Source of the DNA: a virus
DNA: 44,232 bases
Direction: 5' to 3' (one strand)
IMG/VR virus record: IMGVR_UViG_3300015242_000009
Coordinates: 1-44,232 of that record
Shown in pieces: positions 20,436-26,264 of this stretch. Positions within the stretch are counted from its first letter, which is position 1. Each line of letters opens with the position of its first letter. The position numbers and the translations under genes are program-made. The notes under the pieces are model-generated. The model did no database searches and was not told where the DNA came from. It worked only from the letters and a program-made list of their open reading frames with translations.

Positions 20436-21024
20436 GAGAAGCCACCCACTTTTCGATTCGGGCCAGGAGGATCGCTCCGGTGCCTAGCTCAGTCTGAGCG
20501 TTGGCTATGGCTTGACGGAGGCGTCCGTCCTCTTCGACCTCACAGCGTGGGCCGCTGCCGCTCAACGCGGCCTGCCGGGCCTCCAACGCTTCCTCGGCGT
20601 TCGTAAGAGCCTCGCTGTCCTCTCGCTGCCACTCCTCCAACCAGGGCCTTAGCTGGGCTACCGGGAAGAGTTCTCCGAGAAACCCCCCACCCCACTCTCC
20701 TTTGTCCTCTCGCTGCCAGCCGATATCGCCTAGGAGATTAGAGAGGGCTGCGACCTTGCGAGCACAAGTCGATGCCTCGGACGGGCGAGGATCGTCTATA
20801 GCGCCGCCGTTGGCCAAAAGGCTGAGCTTATCCGCGTCGCCTTCTATCGAATCCAAGGCGTGGCCCGCGACGTGGTCCCTCTCCTCACGACTGAGGCGGA
20901 AGGCTTCTCCTCGTAGATTCTCTGGCCGCATAGCCTCTCCCAGGGTCTCGATATTCAAGATACTCGGCTTGAGAGCCATGCGGCCCTCCTGCCTTCTCAT
21001 CTCGTGATGTTCTTTCCAATTCAT
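20425..21024 (-). CDS. Hypothetical protein (199 aa)
   Basis: ATG 21024 begins two bases after the stop of the regulator gene. Helical throughout (FRLSREERDHVAGHALDSIE, then EDSEALTNAEEALEARQAAL). The sequence is acidic and lacks recognisable motifs. Located in the early operon after the regulator. Unrecognised. Confidence 0.7.
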   Translation of the reverse strand: MNWKEHHEMRRQEGRMALKPSILNIETLGEAMRPENLRGEAFRLSREERDHVAGHALDSIEGDADKLSLLANGGAIDDPRPSEASTCARKVAALSNLLGDIGWQREDKGEWGGGFLGELFPVAQLRPWLEEWQREDSEALTNAEEALEARQAALSGSGPRCEVEEDGRLRQAIANAQTELGTGAILLARIEKWVASHEN

Positions 21025-21026
21025 GC

Positions 21027-21437
21027 TCAGGCCTCCACGGGGCGGCCGGTGGCTCGCACGGTTTGCTTCAGCGAGTCAATTTGACCGACGCTCAGGCCAA
21101 AGCCGGCCTCCCCGTCAATCAATTCCGCGATCTGGTCAAGAGCCACGGTATCGGTCATCGTGGCCCGGAAAGCGTCCGAGGGTTCATAGTGCTTTTGCCA
21201 AGCTCCACGTTTCTGTTCACCGCCAATGACTTCAAGGGCGCCAGCTTTCGCCAGTTCCACGACGTGGTAGCTGATTGAGCTGAGCGACCGTCCTAGTTGG
21301 TCAGAAGCCGCCTTGGCGGTCAGGGCGTCCCCGTCTTCCTTTGCGGCTAGTTCCTCAGCCAGAATCATGATCTGGCGGCGTAGTGGAGTACGACAAGCGT
21401 CTACGAGAGCCATTGCGTTCTTCTCGGACCTAGGCAT
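21027..21437 (-). CDS. ArsR-like winged-helix transcription regulator (136 aa)
   Basis: Residues about 10-85 fit an ArsR/HTH_20 winged helix: LVDACRTPLRRQIMILAEEL, then the recognition region RSLSSISYHVVELAKAGALE, and a wing (VIGGEQKRGAWQKHYEPS). The C-terminal part is a helical tail, perhaps for dimerisation (DQIAELIDGEAGFGLSVGQI). There is no metal-binding CVC motif, so it may sense another signal or none. The start overlaps the previous gene (ATGCCTAG). It is the second gene after the strong promoter at 21677-21650 and is the best candidate for a phage switch regulator. Confidence 0.8.
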   Translation of the reverse strand: MPRSEKNAMALVDACRTPLRRQIMILAEELAAKEDGDALTAKAASDQLGRSLSSISYHVVELAKAGALEVIGGEQKRGAWQKHYEPSDAFRATMTDTVALDQIAELIDGEAGFGLSVGQIDSLKQTVRATGRPVEA

Positions 21438-21612
21438 TGCGCTTCACCTGATCTTGTTGGCGATTAACTTCTCGCCACGCCAAGGCGTGTTTGATGATCT
21501 TGACTTTGGCATGAGCGATTCGCTCAGCCTGTTCCGCCTCATGCTGACGGTCGATCAATTCCACTCCGTTCAGGTTAGGCAGCTCCGTAAAGACCCTTGT
21601 AAGTTCGTCCAT
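21430..21612 (-). CDS. Small charged protein, first early gene (60 aa)
   Basis: ATG 21612 with GGGAGAGA upstream and a consensus-like promoter further up. Helical and charged (ELIDRQHEAEQAERIAHAKV, then KIIKHALAWREVNRQQDQVK). Overlaps the regulator gene. Unrecognised. Confidence 0.7.
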   Translation of the reverse strand: MDELTRVFTELPNLNGVELIDRQHEAEQAERIAHAKVKIIKHALAWREVNRQQDQVKRNA

Positions 21613-21649
21613 TGGTTCTCTCCCAACGTTGTTGGTCAGTGCTTCTCAG

Positions 21650-21677
21650 ACCATACAGATTGAGGAGGAACTGTCAA
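21650..21677 (-). promoter_or_regulatory. Strong sigma70-type promoter
   Basis: Minus-strand TTGACA (21677-21672), 16-base spacer, TATGGT (21655-21650). It is the best consensus promoter in the window, placed just after the SSB-operon terminator, and drives the regulator operon from 21612. Confidence 0.7.
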
Positions 21678-21689
21678 GAGCTACAGAAC

Positions 21690-21720
21690 AAAAAAAGAAC
21701 CGCCCCCGAAGGAGCGGTTC
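21690..21720 (-). terminator. Rho-independent terminator with UUCG loop
   Basis: Minus strand: GAACCGCTCC, TTCG, GGGGCGGTTC (21720-21697), then seven T (21696-21690). A 10-bp stem with one G-U pair and a UUCG tetraloop, followed by a U tract, 30 bases after the stop of 21753-22277. Confidence 0.9.
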
Positions 21721-21752
21721 TGAGAAGCGAGTGCCTGTCTGTATTCAGGCTA

Positions 21753-22277
21753 TCAAAACGGGAGTTGATCGTCCTCTTTAGGTTTCGTTTCTCCCTTGGC
21801 CGCATCGCTGATCGCAGCGGTCTTTTCGTCTAGAACGCAGGCGAAAGCCTCTAGGTCATCTATCCGCGTCTGAACATCTACGGAGTTCTTGGCTTCAGTC
21901 GGCCCTAGCGGCGTGAAGCTATGAGCCGCTACGAGGAGATTGTGAGCGTGTCTCGCTCCCGCGATTTCAGAAGCAGGGCGAGGCTTGAAAGTGTCGCCGC
22001 CCTTGGCTCCAACGCGTTCAGAGCCCGCGTAACCGGCTATATCCTTCTTGAACCTCGGAGGGAAGTCCGGGTTCCTGTTTGGCGTGATGTCCCCTGAGAG
22101 CGTTTCTCCGGGCTGTGGCGGCGCTGTCGTAGGCTTCTGGTTCATCTCCACGTTGTGGACAATTCCAGAGCCAGGGGGAGCCTCTTCCAGTTCCAGGGAA
22201 TAGGTCTTCATCGGGCCGTACTGCCCCGACCAATCTTCCTTGAAGTCCGCTCGTACTACCGAATAATCTTTAGGCAT
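21753..22277 (-). CDS. SSB-like single-stranded DNA-binding protein (174 aa)
   Basis: The N-terminal half looks like an OB-fold (MKTYSLELEEAPPGSGIVHN, VEMNQKPTTAPPQPGETLSG, then FPPRFKKDIAGY). The C-terminus is a helical, acidic linker ending EDDQLPF, which matches the SSB acidic tip (DD-x-PF) that recruits replication and repair partners. Length is close to SSB (about 175 residues). ATG 22277 overlaps the previous stop. It ends the operon 22645-21753, which the hairpin at 21697-21720 terminates. Single-strand binding is inferred from the tail plus OB-like pattern; no direct homology was tested. Confidence 0.65.
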   Translation of the reverse strand: MPKDYSVVRADFKEDWSGQYGPMKTYSLELEEAPPGSGIVHNVEMNQKPTTAPPQPGETLSGDITPNRNPDFPPRFKKDIAGYAGSERVGAKGGDTFKPRPASEIAGARHAHNLLVAAHSFTPLGPTEAKNSVDVQTRIDDLEAFACVLDEKTAAISDAAKGETKPKEDDQLPF

Positions 22278-22428
22278 TCTCAGGCTCCGTTCGGATACAG
22301 ACGATGGAGGTTGGAGGCGCGTAGAGATCGCCCTCCTTCCCTTTCGGGGTATCCCAGCGGCCCTTCACGTCGACCCAGCCGTCCTCCTCCCAATTGAGCT
22401 GCTTGGCATAGAACTGCCATCCGTTCAT
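22270..22428 (-). CDS. Small hypothetical protein (52 aa)
   Basis: Start set at ATG 22428, with AAGAGAA upstream; the open frame to 22491 overlaps the previous gene. Beta-rich (NGWQFYAKQLNWEEDGWVDV, then GDLYAPPTSIVCIRTEPE). Overlaps the SSB gene start. Unrecognised. Confidence 0.6.
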   Translation of the reverse strand: MNGWQFYAKQLNWEEDGWVDVKGRWDTPKGKEGDLYAPPTSIVCIRTEPENA

Positions 22429-22441
22429 CAATACGATTCTC

Positions 22442-22645
22442 TTAAGCAACGGTCTCTCCCTCTCTAATCTCGCCTCTTTCGAGGTTCTCATTGGCTCTGT
22501 CGCATGCGAGCAGGAAGCACTCCTGCGCGGTTACGAGGAGGCTCTCTAGTCGCTTGTCGTCTCGGCTCAGACGCGTGAGGTACTTGCTTTCCTTGGCAAG
22601 TGTCTCGGAATGCCGCGAGAGCCTTTCCATTCTCAGTCGATTCAT
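22442..22645 (-). CDS. Small charged helical protein (67 aa)
   Basis: ATG 22645 lies six bases after TAGGTT (22657-22652), with a TGc extension, so the transcript is probably leaderless. Helical and charged (RMERLSRHSETLAKESKYLT, then RANENLERGEIREGETVA), with two Cys in ECFLLACDRA. First gene of the SSB operon. Divergent from 22699-23370. Unrecognised. Confidence 0.65.
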   Translation of the reverse strand: MNRLRMERLSRHSETLAKESKYLTRLSRDDKRLESLLVTAQECFLLACDRANENLERGEIREGETVA

Positions 22646-22651
22646 GGACAC

Positions 22652-22657
22652 AACCTA
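22652..22657 (-). promoter_or_regulatory. Leaderless-type -10 box (TGcTAGGTT)
   Basis: TAGGTT, GTGTCC, ATG 22645. Part of a divergent pair with the plus-strand box at 22686-22691. Confidence 0.55.
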
Positions 22658-22685
22658 GCAGTTGCCTGCGGATGGAAGTTTCGTA

Positions 22686-22691
22686 TAGGGT
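22686..22691 (+). promoter_or_regulatory. Leaderless-type -10 box (TAGGGT) with possible -35
   Basis: TAGGGT, CGAGGAC (seven bases), ATG 22699. A TTGCCT lies 18 bases upstream, the same arrangement as at 14917-14922. Confidence 0.55.
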
Positions 22692-22698
22692 CGAGGAC

Positions 22699-23370
22699 AT
22701 GGCGTGTAAGGGAGAGCGTTTAAGCAAAGCGCAGCGCAAGAAGCTGAGCCGCTTGGCGATTGAGCGATACAAGCGCGTCAGGGGCGAAGAAGCGCAGGGA
22801 GAGCCCACCCATAAGCGCTGCAACAAGTGCGGAGAGCTAAAGACGCTTGAAGACTTTTATTGGTTCAAGCGCAAGCTAGCCTCTGGGGAAGTTACGCGCT
22901 ACCCCCAGTCCCGTTGCAAGGAATGCGATGTTGAAGTTCGCAAACGCAATTGGGAGCGGCTTCGTGCCGAAGGAGTAGACCTAGCGGCCTTAAAGCGACG
23001 CTACGAAGCCAACGAAGACCAAAGCAGGCGGCGCCAGCGTTGGCGGGAAAACCAGGCGATTCTGCGGCGCAAGCAGGGGAGAAGGGCAAAGGAGAGGCCT
23101 GCGGCTCTCCCGAGGAGAGGGGAAACTCTCCCACTAAAGCCCATAGTCGAATTGCTTGAATCAAAGCTGGATCTAGACGTTGAAAACGCTAATCAGTTCG
23201 CCAGCAAGGGACTCGCTGCTTTGGGAGAACAAAGCGGCATTTCCCAGCGTCGCATCTGGGGGATCTTGCACGGAGAGTACAAACGCGTATCTCTCTCGAC
23301 GGTGGATAAACTCTTGCATGGGCTCGGCCTCCAGCACATGCTGCCGATTCTCTATCCAGAAGAAGTCTAG
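22699..23370 (+). CDS. Zinc-finger plus helix-turn-helix protein (223 aa)
   Basis: Start set at ATG 22699 by the -10 box; the open frame from 22600 overlaps the divergent gene. Residues about 35-75 have the CNKCG...CKEC treble-clef pattern (RCNKCGELKTLEDFYWFKRK, then RCKECDVEVRKRNWERLR) common beside phage HNH proteins. A basic linker follows, then a C-terminal HTH-like domain (GLAALGEQSGISQRRIWGIL, then SLSTVDKLLHGLGL) ending in ILYPEEV, seen in actinophage DNA-binding proteins. No HNH catalytic set is visible. Likely a DNA-binding regulator or nuclease-associated protein. Confidence 0.7.
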   Translation: MACKGERLSKAQRKKLSRLAIERYKRVRGEEAQGEPTHKRCNKCGELKTLEDFYWFKRKLASGEVTRYPQSRCKECDVEVRKRNWERLRAEGVDLAALKRRYEANEDQSRRRQRWRENQAILRRKQGRRAKERPAALPRRGETLPLKPIVELLESKLDLDVENANQFASKGLAALGEQSGISQRRIWGILHGEYKRVSLSTVDKLLHGLGLQHMLPILYPEEV

Positions 23371-23493
23371 AACGAAGAAACCGCCCCGCCCTTTCGAGCG
23401 AAGCGGTTAATCATTCGAGCAAATGAGCTGGTCTCAACCGTAACCCGCGAGAGGCGACTCAGCCGGAAGAACTTACCAGATTGTGGTCATATG

Positions 23494-23799
23494 TCAAGGC
23501 CACTCTGAAGGTTCCAGCCAACGCAGCTTCCCTCTTGGGGGCCACCACGCAAGAATGGGCTCCCAGCCCGCTTTTTCCGCCAAAGAGAGCAACGCTTCGC
23601 GCTTCTTTGGACCGAAGTTGTTAAAGGGACCGAACTTCTCATCGTCAGCTTTGACCTCTATCGCAAGGGTCGTTCCTGCCATGCCGGCGACGAGGTCGAT
23701 ACAGCCCAGCGATCCCGCTGCACGGACCACAGCCCAGCCTTCACCCTCAAGCTCTTCTCGAACTTGACGCTCTCGCTTTATCCCGAGCGCTTGGCTCAC
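23494..23799 (-). CDS. Hjc-like Holliday-junction resolvase/PD-(D/E)xK nuclease (101 aa)
   Basis: Start set at GTG 23799, which overlaps the TGA of the 20-residue peptide (GTGA). The core fits Hjc-type nucleases: REELEGEGWAVVRAAGS (E and the RxxGS segment), IDLVAGMAGTTLAIEVKADD (D, then ExK), then a helix and KLRWL. Length suits the family. Likely resolves branched DNA before packaging. Last gene of the operon from 24198, with a holin-like protein and a membrane peptide, an unusual setting. The 123 bases between it and 23370 include a GC-rich imperfect hairpin (about 23381-23408). Confidence 0.75.
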   Translation of the reverse strand: MSQALGIKRERQVREELEGEGWAVVRAAGSLGCIDLVAGMAGTTLAIEVKADDEKFGPFNNFGPKKREALLSLAEKAGWEPILAWWPPRGKLRWLEPSEWP

Positions 23800-23858
23800 C
23801 GCACAAGCAAGACTACGATCACGACGATGAGCAGGATGACAAGCAACGTCGTTATCAC
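23796..23858 (-). CDS. Membrane micro-peptide (20 aa)
   Basis: GTG 23858 to TGA 23796, encoding 20 residues, nearly all Val/Leu/Ile (ITTLLVILLIVVIVVLLVR): one transmembrane helix. GTGA overlaps with both neighbours support translation. Possible holin accessory or antiholin, or only a coupling frame. Confidence 0.5.
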   Translation of the reverse strand: MITTLLVILLIVVIVVLLVR

Positions 23859-24055
23859 TTGCGAAGACCCCTACCAGCCTGGTTTCTGGCCACGCCGATC
23901 CCGCCACCACCCGCACTCGTAATGCCCCAGGCAGCTAGAGCCTGGAAGATCGTGATATCGCCATTCAAGTAGCCGATCAGGGCGAGGATGCCACCGCCGA
24001 GAGCCGTAACCGTCCCGACGGGAAGATCGTCAAGCAGTTTCGTCAGTTGATTCAT
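23855..24055 (-). CDS. Holin-like small membrane protein (66 aa)
   Basis: ATG 24055 overlaps the previous stop (TGATG). Two hydrophobic segments (TVTALGGGILALIGYLNG and IFQALAAWGITSAGGGGIGV) with a short polar loop, then a basic end (ARNQAGRGLRK). This matches small actinophage holin-like proteins in size and layout. It is the second gene of a leaderless operon directly downstream of the endolysin gene. Its start is coupled to 24055-24198. Confidence 0.6.
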   Translation of the reverse strand: MNQLTKLLDDLPVGTVTALGGGILALIGYLNGDITIFQALAAWGITSAGGGGIGVARNQAGRGLRK

Positions 24056-24198
24056 CAGTCCCCCGTCCTATCCTTGTGAAGTTTGTAGCCGGCGACAAGA
24101 GCTTGAAGCTCCAAGGCCATCCGCATGGTCCGAAGCGGATTAGAAGCGCCTTCCAACCAGCTCCGATCAGCGTTGAGTTCCTGCATGTTTGTGTTCAT
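24055..24198 (-). CDS. Small hypothetical protein (47 aa)
   Basis: ATG 24198 lies six bases after TAGGAT (24210-24205). Helical, polar (MQELNADRSWLEGASNPLRT, then MALELQALVAGYKLHKDR). The stop overlaps the holin-like ATG (TGATG). Unrecognised. Confidence 0.65.
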   Translation of the reverse strand: MNTNMQELNADRSWLEGASNPLRTMRMALELQALVAGYKLHKDRTGD

Positions 24199-24204
24199 AG
24201 CCGC

Positions 24205-24210
24205 ATCCTA
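24205..24210 (-). promoter_or_regulatory. Leaderless-type -10 box (TAGGAT)
   Basis: TAGGAT, GCGGCT, ATG 24198. The first three bases are the TAG stop codon of the endolysin gene 24208-25056, as at 14740. Confidence 0.6.
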
Positions 24211-25056
24211 TCCGTAGAAGACATAGCAGCGGTAATCCGAATCCCCAAAAAGATCGATTATCCCGTAGTCCACCGGAGCTGAGCCATGTCCGGCGGTGCG
24301 CTCACCAGGGCCTATGTAGGCCTCTACGTGGTGGCCCGTGCCTTCGCCGTAAACCACATAGCCCCAGCCCTTCTTCTTCATCTTGGCCTCGGAGTCCAAC
24401 TTCCAGCCGTCGTGCTGGCCAGTCAGGGTCCCAGTGTAACCGCCGGTCCAGTTGGCTCCGTTGGGGTCAGGCAGACCAGCCGACCAGGCCATTCCGGTCA
24501 CGTACTGAGAGCAGTCAGAGCGCTCGCCGTAGGAGGGGCCTGGATGGATCTCGTGGTTAATGTCCCAACTACCCGATTGTGAGTAGAAGTTTCTTCTAAT
24601 GCTCGAAGAGCAGTTGACAACCGAAGTGAGGCAGGCGGTGCGCCACCGCTGTGCGGCTGTACCACCCGCGACCTTGTTACCAACGATGGTGACACCATGC
24701 TCTCGCTGGTATTTGGCAAGCTCAGCTTCGATCTTGTCTTTGCGAGTCTCAAGGCCCTCGATCTTCTGAACGGTGGTCTTGATTTTCCCCCGCCAGTAGA
24801 TCGCCCTGTCGTGCTCTCGATTCCCCTTGCGCCTGAGCTTCGCGGCTTCTAGGTCGAGAATCCCGGCGCCCGTGGCATTGAAGCCGCCTTCTGCTCGCGC
24901 CTTGTCAGCCGCTGTTTCCGCCCTACGCGCTCGCGCCTTGGCTTTGTCTTCGCGCTTTCTCGCCGCCTTGTAGCGCTTACGTGCCTTGGTGAGCTGCGCT
25001 TGGTTGCTCGTAAGCTTCTCGGCGATGCGTGCGAGTCTGGCCTTGAATCGAGCCAT
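24208..25056 (-). CDS. Endolysin-like NlpC/P60 or CHAP-type hydrolase (282 aa)
   Basis: The first about 120 residues are a long basic coiled coil (RFKARLARIAEKLTSNQAQL, then KIEGLETRKDKIEAELAKY). The C-terminal part (about 130-282) carries a cysteine-hydrolase pattern: GERSDCSQYVTGMAW (Cys about 180), GHHVEAYIGPG (His about 241) and TAGHGSAP. ATG 25056 overlaps the previous stop. It is the enzymatic end of the lysis cassette 26264-24208, after small membrane proteins. The long N-terminal coiled coil is unusual for an endolysin and may reflect virion or membrane association. A tape-measure-linked or tail lysin is the alternative. Confidence 0.75.
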   Translation of the reverse strand: MARFKARLARIAEKLTSNQAQLTKARKRYKAARKREDKAKARARRAETAADKARAEGGFNATGAGILDLEAAKLRRKGNREHDRAIYWRGKIKTTVQKIEGLETRKDKIEAELAKYQREHGVTIVGNKVAGGTAAQRWRTACLTSVVNCSSSIRRNFYSQSGSWDINHEIHPGPSYGERSDCSQYVTGMAWSAGLPDPNGANWTGGYTGTLTGQHDGWKLDSEAKMKKKGWGYVVYGEGTGHHVEAYIGPGERTAGHGSAPVDYGIIDLFGDSDYRCYVFYG

Positions 25057-25820
25057 CAGGGGATCTCCAATTCGATTTTGACTTCGGGGGGATCTAGCTT
25101 TGCTTCCACGGTTGCCGGCGCGGAGGAACTCGGACGTTCCGGTTCTGCTTCTTGAACCACGTTGGTCCCTGGTGCGCCTCCATCGGATTCCTGCGGCATC
25201 GGTTCTACCGGAATGGCCTCAGGTTCTTTGGTTTGATGTTCAGCCCCTCCCTGAGGCGCTGCGGGGGCGCTGGGAACCAATTCAGGCTTCAGTTGATGGG
25301 GAACCCCGGATTCGTCTATGCCGGCGTGAGGGGGCCGAGAGACGCCTGGCAAGAAACTTCCTTGTTTATCCTTCGGAGTATTATACCCAGGGGTATGAGA
25401 GACGGGCTCTCTCAACTTCGGAGCGAAGTGCTGAAGGATTTCGTGGATCTGCCTGAGCGCTCTGCGGACCTGGAGACCGACCGGTGGAAAGCCGGGAGCG
25501 CTTTTGCATTCGGAGCCTCGCGCTAGACGTAGCGTCTGCTGCTGAGCTTGCATTCTCGTGAGGAAGTGGCGAATGGGCTCAACCTGGCCGCTCGGGGTCA
25601 AGCTGCGAAACCTGTAGCTGTTGGCGGTGTTCTGGACTTGAGCGCAAATGATCGCGTGCTGGCTCATGACCGCCTTTTCGATCTCTATCTGCGCATGTTG
25701 AATCCGCGCCTCGTTGCTTTTCTGAGTCGGGTTGACTGAGAAGAGGATCAGGCCGACCGCTACGAGGAGAGCGAGGATCGTGATCGCTGCCATGCCTAGG
25801 ACTACGGGAGGGCGTCTCAT
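25056..25820 (-). CDS. Membrane-anchored proline-rich protein (254 aa)
   Basis: Residues about 7-29 (VLGMAAITILALLVAVGLIL) are a transmembrane/signal-anchor helix. A helical domain with two Cys (IICAQVQN, GSECKSAP) follows, and the C-terminal half is Pro/Glu-rich (PEAIPVEPMPQESDGGAPG), probably extended across the cell wall. This type I-like layout recalls phage envelope proteins acting in lysis. ATG 25820 overlaps the previous stop (ATGA); its own stop overlaps the hydrolase ATG. Exact role unknown. Confidence 0.75.
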   Translation of the reverse strand: MRRPPVVLGMAAITILALLVAVGLILFSVNPTQKSNEARIQHAQIEIEKAVMSQHAIICAQVQNTANSYRFRSLTPSGQVEPIRHFLTRMQAQQQTLRLARGSECKSAPGFPPVGLQVRRALRQIHEILQHFAPKLREPVSHTPGYNTPKDKQGSFLPGVSRPPHAGIDESGVPHQLKPELVPSAPAAPQGGAEHQTKEPEAIPVEPMPQESDGGAPGTNVVQEAEPERPSSSAPATVEAKLDPPEVKIELEIP

Positions 25821-25936
25821 TTCCTGCGTCTTCCCTCATACCATTGAGGCTTGGGTAGTCCTATGCCTTCAGCCAGCTTGCGAACGGATAAGGGGACAAC
25901 CTCCTCGTAGGTCGGCCTTCGTCGTTTGAGGATCAT
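25817..25936 (-). CDS. Small basic protein (39 aa)
   Basis: ATG 25936 and TGA 25817 are in ATGA overlaps with both neighbours. Very basic (MILKRRRPTYEEVVPLSVRK, ending EGRRRK). Coupled membrane genes surround it. Unrecognised. Confidence 0.55.
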   Translation of the reverse strand: MILKRRRPTYEEVVPLSVRKLAEGIGLPKPQWYEGRRRK

Positions 25937-26073
25937 CGGGTGGCCCCTACGACTATCGCTCCTACGAGTAGCACCGCCAGACAGGAAAGTATGAGCAATA
26001 CGATGGGCGGCGTCTTCAAGAGTTCCTCGTAGATGAGATTGGCTTCTCGCTTAAGACGGCCGCGATAGTTCAT
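25933..26073 (-). CDS. Holin-like membrane protein (46 aa)
   Basis: Start set at ATG 26073 (MNYRGRLKREANLIYEELLK), overlapping the previous stop (ATGA). Residues about 22-44 (PPIVLLILSCLAVLLVGAIV) form one membrane helix preceded by a basic cytoplasmic segment. Likely lysis-cassette membrane component or antiholin. Confidence 0.65.
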   Translation of the reverse strand: MNYRGRLKREANLIYEELLKTPPIVLLILSCLAVLLVGAIVVGATR

Positions 26074-26264
26074 TTCTGAATCGCCCTGGCTCCCACGATA
26101 CCGCCAAGCGCTACGCACAGCGAGCCGATGGCTCCCACTAGGACCTCCGGTTTCGCTCCAATCAGCACGGCGACTGGAAGGAAAAGTGCTAGGTACAGAA
26201 TTGCGAGGGTCAAGAGGATGGGGACCCAGTCTCGGCCCGGTTGTTTGTTTGGCTGTTGGCTCAC
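26070..26264 (-). CDS. Holin-like membrane protein (64 aa)
   Basis: GTG 26264 directly follows the stop of the 1,524-residue gene. Two hydrophobic segments (VPILLTLAILYLALFLPVAV and VLVGAIGSLCVALGGIVGA) with a short loop, basic polar ends. Typical small class II-like holin layout; first gene of the lysis cassette. Confidence 0.65.
   Translation of the reverse strand: MSQQPNKQPGRDWVPILLTLAILYLALFLPVAVLIGAKPEVLVGAIGSLCVALGGIVGARAIQK

Noticed and set aside
22143-22165. GTTGTGGACAATT near a promoter-like context
   Set aside because: It is inside the SSB-like gene and encodes conserved-looking residues; no gene starts after it.
17866-22206. CCAGGGAATAGG repeated at 17866, 19293 (reverse) and 22193
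   Set aside because: A few repeats of 12-14 bases are expected by chance in a genome of this size, and two of these copies are inside genes. Only the inverted pair at 19294-19336 is kept.
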